In this document: positions 58,756-64,000 of the stretch, one piece after another
Numbering within the stretch: position 1 is the stretch's first letter
Layout: each line of letters starts with the position of its first letter
Assembly (NCBI RefSeq): GCF_009601505.1
Contig: NZ_WITC01000085.1
Location: forward strand, 1-64,000
Source: Sinorhizobium terangae
GTDB lineage: Bacteria; Pseudomonadota; Alphaproteobacteria; Rhizobiales; Rhizobiaceae
Reading direction: 5' to 3'
DNA: 64,000 bases
The notes under the pieces: model-generated
What the model was told of the DNA's origin: nothing
What the model saw: only the letters and a program-made list of their open reading frames with translations
The model's database searches: none
Translations under genes and position numbers: made by a program

Positions 58756-59628
58756 ATGAAAAAGCTTGTTACAGGCATTCTGTCACTCGCTGTCGTCGCC
58801 GGTCTCGGCCTGGGCGCCGCCGTTGCCCAGGAACCGGCAGGCGGGGAGGAGCACGCCACCAGCGGCACGCCGCACTTCCCGATCCACAAGCCGGAACAGC
58901 AGGATTGGACCTTTTCCGGTCCCTTCGGCCACTACGACAGGGGCCAGTTGCAGCGCGGCCTGAAGGTCTACACCGAAGTTTGTTCTGCCTGCCATTCGAT
59001 GAACCTCGTTGCTTTCCGTACTCTGGAAGATCTGGGCTATTCCGAGGCTCAGGTGAAGGCGTTCGCGGCAAACTATGAAGTTCAGGACGGACCGAACGCG
59101 GACGGCGAGATGTTCACACGCAAGGCCGTTCCGTCGGATCACTTCCCGTCGCCGTTCCCGAACAAGGAAGCAGCGGCCGCCGCCAACAACGGCGCCGCTC
59201 CGCCGGACTTTTCGCTGATCGCGAAGGCGCGCGGCATCGAACGCGGATTCCCGCAGTTCGTCTTCGACATGTTCTGGCCCTATCAGGAAGGCGGACCGGA
59301 CTACATCCATTCGCTGCTGACTGGTTATCAGGAGCCGCCGGAAGGCATCCAGGTCGCGGAAGGTACGCACTACAACCCGTACTTTGCAAACGCTTCGGCG
59401 CTCGCGATGGCCCCGCCGATCTCCGACGACCAGGTCACCTATGATGACGGCACGCCGCAGACGGTCGACCAGTACGCAAAGGACGTTGCGGCATTCCTGA
59501 TGTGGGCAGCTGAGCCGCATCTCGAGGATCGCAAGCGCACCGGCTTCATGGTCATGGTGTTCCTGCTCATCTTCACGGGCCTCATCTACCTGACGAAGAA
59601 GTCGGTTTACGCAAACAAGGAGCATTGA
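58756..59628 (+). CDS. petC: Cytochrome c1
   Basis: 290 residues. Signal peptide MKKLVTGILSLAVVAGLGLG, heme-binding CSACHS, sixth ligand Met in the LAMAPPISDDQV region, and a C-terminal membrane anchor (FMVMVFLLIFTGLIYLTKKSV). Passes electrons from the Rieske protein to cytochrome c. Starts 32 bases after petB; ATG 58756 follows AAGGA. Confidence 0.97.
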   Translation: MKKLVTGILSLAVVAGLGLGAAVAQEPAGGEEHATSGTPHFPIHKPEQQDWTFSGPFGHYDRGQLQRGLKVYTEVCSACHSMNLVAFRTLEDLGYSEAQVKAFAANYEVQDGPNADGEMFTRKAVPSDHFPSPFPNKEAAAAANNGAAPPDFSLIAKARGIERGFPQFVFDMFWPYQEGGPDYIHSLLTGYQEPPEGIQVAEGTHYNPYFANASALAMAPPISDDQVTYDDGTPQTVDQYAKDVAAFLMWAAEPHLEDRKRTGFMVMVFLLIFTGLIYLTKKSVYANKEH

Positions 59629-59672
59629 TCGAACATCCGGCAACGGCTGGATCGATCATCAGCAGAACTTCG

Positions 59673-59703
59673 CGGGCCCCGGTTCATCCGGGGCCTTTCG
59701 TTT
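59673..59703 (+). terminator. Terminator of the petABC operon
   Basis: GGCCCCGG / CCGGGGCC with a 5-base loop, followed by TTTCGTTT. Confidence 0.88.
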
Positions 59704-59784
59704 GCCGGGATATCGTTCATGCTTCGACAGGGATCCCGAAAGCGACCACCGAGCTCTCGACGCGCTGCGACAGCCGTCGTGGTT

Positions 59785-60207
59785 TCAATCGGCTACCGTC
59801 CATTGCGGGTTCCAGACGATCTCCCAGAGATGGCCGTCCGGGTCGTGGAAATAACCCGAATACCCGCCCCAGACGCGGTCATGCGCCGCATCGGTAATGA
59901 CTGCGCCGGCGCTCTCGGCCTGCTTCATGACGGCATCGACCTCTTCTTTCGATTTGACGATATGCCCGATCGATACCGCACCAAGCCGCACTGGCGGCGC
60001 GGTTATCTTCGCGTCCTTGGCAAGTGACGTCATCGGGAACAGCGCCAGGATGAGATCCTCGCCCATATGGAAGAAGACCACCGCACCATCTTCGAATTGC
60101 TGCCCGACAATTCCCTCCGTCGGCAATCCCATTCCATCGCGATAAAAGGCAAGAGACTTTTCGAGATCGCTCACGCCAAGGGTGAGGACTTTGATCCGCG
60201 GCTTCAT
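59785..60207 (-). CDS. VOC-family (glyoxalase/bleomycin-resistance fold) protein
   Basis: 140 residues with two VOC half-folds: VLTLGVSDLEKSLAFYRDGM and YSGYFHDPDGHLWEIVWNP. Metal-binding Glu/His appear at the expected places but the substrate is not predictable. GGAGG before ATG 60207; an upstream start at 60255 is less likely. Converges on petC. Confidence 0.87.
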   Translation of the reverse strand: MKPRIKVLTLGVSDLEKSLAFYRDGMGLPTEGIVGQQFEDGAVVFFHMGEDLILALFPMTSLAKDAKITAPPVRLGAVSIGHIVKSKEEVDAVMKQAESAGAVITDAAHDRVWGGYSGYFHDPDGHLWEIVWNPQWTVAD

Positions 60208-60249
60208 TTGCGCCTCCTTGAGCGCAGCGCGCCTTATCCGACGCGCGTA

Positions 60250-60308
60250 GCGCATTGCAGCCTTTGATTTGCTGAATGATTTTGTCCCTAAATCGCAGCC
60301 GATTTAAG
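60250..60308 (+). repeat. Repeated intergenic dyad element, copy at 60.25 kb
   Basis: GCATTGCAGCCTTTGATTTG, CTGAATGATTTTG, then CCCTAAATCG / CGATTTAAGGG arms with a 4-base loop. The same order of blocks as at 41797 and 60342. It lies 43 bases upstream of the VOC gene. Confidence 0.6.
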
Positions 60309-60341
60309 GGCCAGGAGCCTTTAGCGCCGCGCGACTTTTGA

Positions 60342-60416
60342 AAGGTCGGTGTAGCACTTTGAACCGCTGCAAGATCTTGTTCTCAGATCGATTCCAATCG
60401 AAAGATCATGCGGTAG
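60342..60416 (+). repeat. Repeated intergenic dyad element, copy at 60.34 kb
   Basis: GGTCGGTGTAGCACTTTGAA, CTGCAAGATCTTG, AGATCGATTCCAATCGAAAG, ATGCGGTAG. The dyad is more degraded than the neighbouring copy, from which it is separated by 33 bases. Together they occupy most of the 535-base gap 60208-60742, in which I find no other supportable feature except a terminator. Confidence 0.6.
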
Positions 60417-60686
60417 CCGGCCTCTGATCCAGTAACCATCGGTTTCGCTGCCGCAAGGCATCTCCTTGCCAACGACACGCACGAGATGACGGCGAAAAGA
60501 GCACCGCCAAACCCATAACGCTTCTGTCGTGCACCGACACGCAAGGGGGCGCTGTCGCGCGTGATGGCTGTATCCCACAACGCCAAAGTACAGAAAGCGC
60601 GCTGAGCGCGATCGACTGGACGAACCATGCTCGGCGTGCCGACGCCGCGTTGCTCGCGCCGGTTGCTTTTGCGATACGGCGGATAC

Positions 60687-60720
60687 GAAAACGGCCCCAT
60701 CTTATTGACGGGGCCGTTGC
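60687..60720 (-). terminator. Terminator after the giant coiled-coil gene
   Basis: ACGGCCCC / GGGGCCGT with an 11-base loop; on the minus strand the stem is followed by TTTTCG. It lies 22 bases beyond the stop. Confidence 0.85.
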
Positions 60721-60742
60721 CTGGCAGGAGGTCTCCGCCGGA

Positions 60743-63700
60743 TCAGTTGAAGCGGCCGGCCGCGTGGGCGAGCATCGTGTAGACCTTGCCCGTGTCGGAC
60801 GTCAGATAGGTCTGCGTGATGCGCTTGTCGGGATCGTTCCGCGCGACATCGGCGAGCAGCTTTTCGAAATCAGCGATGTAACGGTCCACCGCCGTCCGGA
60901 ACTCCGGCTCGCGATCATACTTGCGCTTGATCTCATCGAATGTCTGCTGGCCCTTGAGCGTGTAGAGCCGGCGCGTGAACACGTCACGCTCGCCGCGCTG
61001 ATAGCGCCGCCAGAGATCCACGGACGCGTCGTGGTCGATCGCCCGGGCGATGTCGACCGACAGCGAGTTCAACGACTCGACCACATGGCGCGGATTGCGG
61101 CTATCGCCGGGGCGCACCGAGGGCTGGCTTTCCGCCGGCCGCTGGCGTGTGGTGGCGGGAGCTTCTTCACGCGAGGCGGCGCGAAGCAGGTCACGCATCC
61201 AGCCGCCACCTTCTTCCGAGCGGTCCTCGGTCAGGTCCTTACGGGCAGGTTGCTGCGGGCGCGTGGCCTGATCCAACCCAAGACTTCCACGCAAAGCGGG
61301 AGCCGGCGTTGGAGCTGGGGCCGGCACTGGTCCAGGGGCCGGCTGCTCGCGCTGCTCCTGTGCGACCGGTTGCTGGACAGCGGGGCGAGGGGCAACAGGC
61401 GCGGGAGCATTCGAAACGGCCTGCTGGCGAACGGGTTGCGCGACCTCAAGCTGCGTGGAGGACTTGCCAATGATTTCGGAAAGCTCCTGCAGCGCCTTGA
61501 TCTGTTCGGAGACGGCTCGCCGCATCATCGAGGCGTTCTCCTTTGCCTCTTCGGGCAGGTCGAAGGCACCGCGCTTCAGTTCCTCGCGGGTCATGTCGAG
61601 TTCCTTGCGGATCTCGTTGGCGGAGCGGCGGATATCGTCGGTCGCACCGCTGAAGCGGTTGATCGCCTCGTCGATTGCCTGGCGGACGGCCTCGCGCAGT
61701 TGGGCGGCGACGCCGTCAGACTTCTTGCCGCTTTCTGCCAGCATGCGCTCGATGTCGGACACCGAGGCACCGACACTGCCGCGCAGGCGAGACGCCACTT
61801 CCTTGGAGCGTTCCTCGGCGTTTGCGAAGGCGCCCTCGATCGAATGACCGGCATCCTCGCCAGCCTTGGCGATCGCTTGGCGAAGCGCCTCGGAGGCGCT
61901 GAGCGCGCGGCCCTCCACCTGCGACAGGGTCTTGTTGACATCGGCGAACGAGTTTTCGACGCCCGAGCGCAAGGTGTTGGCGATCTGGCGGGTCCGCTCC
62001 TCGGCACGGGCGAAGACGCCTTCGACCGACGCCCCGGCTTCCTCACCAGCCTGTGCCAGCGTGTTGCGCATGGCCTCGGCGGCTTCGTTCGCACGCTGTT
62101 CGGTGCTCGACAGCAGGCGGCCAACGTCTGCGAAGGAGGACTGAATGCCATTGCGAAGATTGCCGGCGACCTGGCCGGAGCGCTCTTCGGCGCGCTGGAA
62201 GGCGCCATCGACGAAGCCTTCCAAGGCCCGCATCGTGCGTTCAATTTCCTCCGAGCGCTGCACCAGGCCGACGGAAAGGGTCCGCAATGCGCCCTGGCGC
62301 TCTTCGAGCGTGCTGACCAGGTTCGACTGGGCGGCGGCTAGCAGGTCGGACGCCTGGCCGAGAACCTTCGAATGATCCTCGAAGCGACCGACGATCCCGC
62401 CGATTTGAGAAAGCGTCGAGCCAGCGATGTCGGACAACTTGTCGACCCGGCCTTCGATGAGGCGCGCGGAACTCGACAGCATGTCGGACGCCTGCCGTGT
62501 CGTTTCCGAGAACTTCGATGCCGTCGCCTCGAGCCGCTGATCCATGTCGCCGAGATTGTCGCTCGCCTGGTCGATGACGGTGGCGATCGCCGAATTGTTG
62601 GCCGCTAGCTGGTCGATCAGGCCCATCGCCGTCGACTGGAGGCGGTTCTCGACCATCTTCATGGCCTTGGCCGTCTCTTCTGCGCGCAGCGTGATGGCGT
62701 TCAACGTTTCGTCGGTCCGCTCGGTGATGGCATTGATGAGCGCGGCGTTTTCGGCGCGCAGGCGATCCGCGCTTTCCTGGGTGAGGGCAGCGATCCGCTC
62801 GGCGGCTTCCTTACCGGTTGCCGCATACTGCTCGATGACGGGCCGTGCCTGCTCGTCGAGAAGGCGGGACAGTTCGAGCGAGCGGCCGGCGAGCATCGAA
62901 TTGAGTTCACGGGTGCGTTCGTCGAGCGTGCTGCGGATGGCCTGGCCGCGGGCCTCAAGGGCCTTTTCCGCATCCAAGAGGCTCTGCTGGATACCCTGAG
63001 CGTGGCTCGCCACCTGGTTATGGGTGGAGGCCAGCCGGGCGGTTGCCGTATCGGCGGCGTCCGTAACCGAGCGGACGAGGTCGGCATGGCGGGCGGCCGT
63101 GGCCGATGCGGTCTGCTCGATCGAAGTCGCGAATTCGGCGTTGCGTGCGGCAAGCGCGTCGGCGAAATCCGTGCCGGCCCTGGACAAGAGATCGGCCGAA
63201 CGTGCAGCTTCCGCGTCAAGTTCCTGCGCCGCGCTGCTTACCGCACCGCGCAGGCTCGTTACGAGGGCCGCTGCCTTGCCCTCTATCGTCCGGTTGACGT
63301 TTTCAAGACCGATGTTGAGTGCACGATCCATCGTACCGAGCCGCTCTTCGATGCGGCCCGTGCCGGCTTCGATCGCCGTGGAGATGCGGGCTGCAGCCGT
63401 CTCGCTGATCCGATCGATCTCCCCGGCGCGCTCGCCAAGGCTATCGGCGATCCGCTGTCCGGCATTGTCGACGATGGTGTTGACGCTGCCGACACTATCG
63501 CGAATTCGCTCATCGAGCGAACCGAGGCTCGTTTCGATGCGCGAGCCAGCATCGTCGACGATCGCGTTGACGTTGCTGACGCTGCCGCGAATGCGCTCTT
63601 CGAGCGAACCAAGGCTCGTTTCGATACGCGCGCCGGTGTCCTCGACGATCGCATTGACGTTGCCGACGCTGCCGCGGATGCGCTCTTCTACGGCGCCAAG

Positions 63701-64000
63701 GCGGTTCTCTATGCGGATACCCGTGTCGTCCACAATCCCGCTGACAGTGCCGACGGTGCCGCGAATACGCTCCTCAAGTGAACCGAGGCTCGTTTCGACG
63801 CGCGAACCGGCTTCATCGACGAATGCGTTGACGTTACCAACGCTGCCCTGAACGCGATCTTCGAGCGAGCCGAGGCTCGCCTCGATGCGGGCTCCGGTTT
63901 CGTCGAGACGGCTGTTGATGCCGTTGATCGAAATGTCGACGCGGTTGGTGAGCGTGTCGGCAGCGAGGCTGATCTGGTCGGCCGTCTCGGCAAGCCGCTC
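60743..64000 (-). CDS. rgsE: Giant coiled-coil protein, GPR/RgsE-like polar growth factor, 5' end outside window
   Basis: 1085 residues are visible and the frame stays open to the window edge, so the protein is longer. It is an almost continuous helical rod, with 29-residue repeats near the visible N terminus, many Ala-rich EERSGQVAGNLRNGI-like segments, then a Pro/Gln linker and a ~170-residue C-terminal domain (RDVFTRRLYTLKGQQTFDEI). The apolipoprotein-like architecture and its position next to petABC fit the growth-pole-ring protein GPR of Agrobacterium and RgsE of S. meliloti, needed for polar growth. Identity is inferred by architecture and neighbourhood. Confidence 0.75.
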   Translation of the reverse strand, partial: ERLAETADQISLAADTLTNRVDISINGINSRLDETGARIEASLGSLEDRVQGSVGNVNAFVDEAGSRVETSLGSLEERIRGTVGTVSGIVDDTGIRIENRLGAVEERIRGSVGNVNAIVEDTGARIETSLGSLEERIRGSVSNVNAIVDDAGSRIETSLGSLDERIRDSVGSVNTIVDNAGQRIADSLGERAGEIDRISETAAARISTAIEAGTGRIEERLGTMDRALNIGLENVNRTIEGKAAALVTSLRGAVSSAAQELDAEAARSADLLSRAGTDFADALAARNAEFATSIEQTASATAARHADLVRSVTDAADTATARLASTHNQVASHAQGIQQSLLDAEKALEARGQAIRSTLDERTRELNSMLAGRSLELSRLLDEQARPVIEQYAATGKEAAERIAALTQESADRLRAENAALINAITERTDETLNAITLRAEETAKAMKMVENRLQSTAMGLIDQLAANNSAIATVIDQASDNLGDMDQRLEATASKFSETTRQASDMLSSSARLIEGRVDKLSDIAGSTLSQIGGIVGRFEDHSKVLGQASDLLAAAQSNLVSTLEERQGALRTLSVGLVQRSEEIERTMRALEGFVDGAFQRAEERSGQVAGNLRNGIQSSFADVGRLLSSTEQRANEAAEAMRNTLAQAGEEAGASVEGVFARAEERTRQIANTLRSGVENSFADVNKTLSQVEGRALSASEALRQAIAKAGEDAGHSIEGAFANAEERSKEVASRLRGSVGASVSDIERMLAESGKKSDGVAAQLREAVRQAIDEAINRFSGATDDIRRSANEIRKELDMTREELKRGAFDLPEEAKENASMMRRAVSEQIKALQELSEIIGKSSTQLEVAQPVRQQAVSNAPAPVAPRPAVQQPVAQEQREQPAPGPVPAPAPTPAPALRGSLGLDQATRPQQPARKDLTEDRSEEGGGWMRDLLRAASREEAPATTRQRPAESQPSVRPGDSRNPRHVVESLNSLSVDIARAIDHDASVDLWRRYQRGERDVFTRRLYTLKGQQTFDEIKRKYDREPEFRTAVDRYIADFEKLLADVARNDPDKRITQTYLTSDTGKVYTMLAHAAGRFN
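63455..63889 (-). repeat. Five 87-bp in-frame repeats in the giant coiled-coil gene
   Basis: On the minus strand the units begin at 63889, 63802, 63715, 63628 and 63541. Each encodes 29 residues close to RIETSLGSLEERIRGSV, then N-VNAIVDDAG. More degenerate repeats probably lie upstream. The 29-residue period is four heptads plus one, which would shift the coiled-coil stripe regularly. Confidence 0.85.

Noticed and set aside
60321..60578. An 85-residue minus-strand open frame in the petC-rgsE gap
   Set aside because: It runs through a copy of the repeated intergenic element, has no ribosome site and no recognisable sequence.

Overview
The window reads as a stretch of the main chromosome of a Sinorhizobium/Ensifer-type alphaproteobacterium. 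It is GC-rich and gene-dense, with Shine-Dalgarno-led ATG, GTG or TTG starts. It carries an order of genes typical of that group: fumC, an L,D-transpeptidase, gph, rpiA, gor, class II DAHP synthase, nadE, a LacI/PhyH/SDR cluster, bluB, the sinI/sinR quorum-sensing pair, and dme (malic enzyme fused to a phosphotransacetylase-like domain). The genus call rests on recognising these proteins by eye; no database search was run. I see no rRNA, tRNA, CRISPR, prophage or insertion sequence.

Layout. 1-1.7 kb: 3' part of an OmpA-family envelope protein with 87-bp tandem repeats. 1.7-8.6 kb: molybdenum cofactor genes (mobB, mobA, moaA), an EamA transporter, a large chemoreceptor and a DUF971 protein. 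8.7-10.8 kb: a MarR regulator divergent from an alpha/beta hydrolase and a PPOX flavoprotein, with two dyad operators between. 10.8-21.5 kb: diguanylate cyclase and central-metabolism or envelope genes. 21.5-26 kb: GFA protein, an unrecognised tandem winged-helix-like protein, DUF1003 protein and a membrane phosphoglycerol-transferase/LTA-synthase-like enzyme. 26-33 kb: nadE, a TolB-like propeller, a small catabolic-looking cluster (LacI regulator, PhyH dioxygenase, SDR) and bluB behind a cobalamin riboswitch. 33-38.4 kb: DUF2865 protein, sinI with a lux-box-like operator, sinR, dme. 38.5-46 kb: metallophosphatase, MFS carrier, dipeptide epimerase and a four-gene Mla-type lipid transport operon. 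46-52 kb: BON protein, hemF, a SoxR-controlled reductase/efflux module, trmL. 52.6-56.5 kb: two tandem ABC exporters. 56.8-59.6 kb: the cytochrome bc1 operon petABC. 60.7 kb to the end: the C-terminal ~1085 residues of a giant coiled-coil protein that resembles the growth-pole-ring protein GPR/RgsE.

How the parts relate. Most genes are core functions: respiration, TCA and gluconeogenic flux, cofactor synthesis, envelope maintenance. The regulatory layer visible in the DNA is the most informative part. It includes a 20-bp lux-type dyad 59 bases upstream of sinI, a MerR-type 19-bp-spaced promoter with a perfect soxR-like box, a B12 riboswitch ahead of bluB, and paired MarR-type operators. A dyad-containing intergenic sequence recurs at least three times (12.1 kb partial, 41.8, 60.25, 60.34 kb). 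I found no convincing wholly new multi-gene defence or mobile system. The best candidates for something undescribed are the repeated intergenic element, the orphan tandem winged-helix-like protein at 22.0-22.9 kb, and the substrate-unknown PhyH/SDR/LacI cluster.
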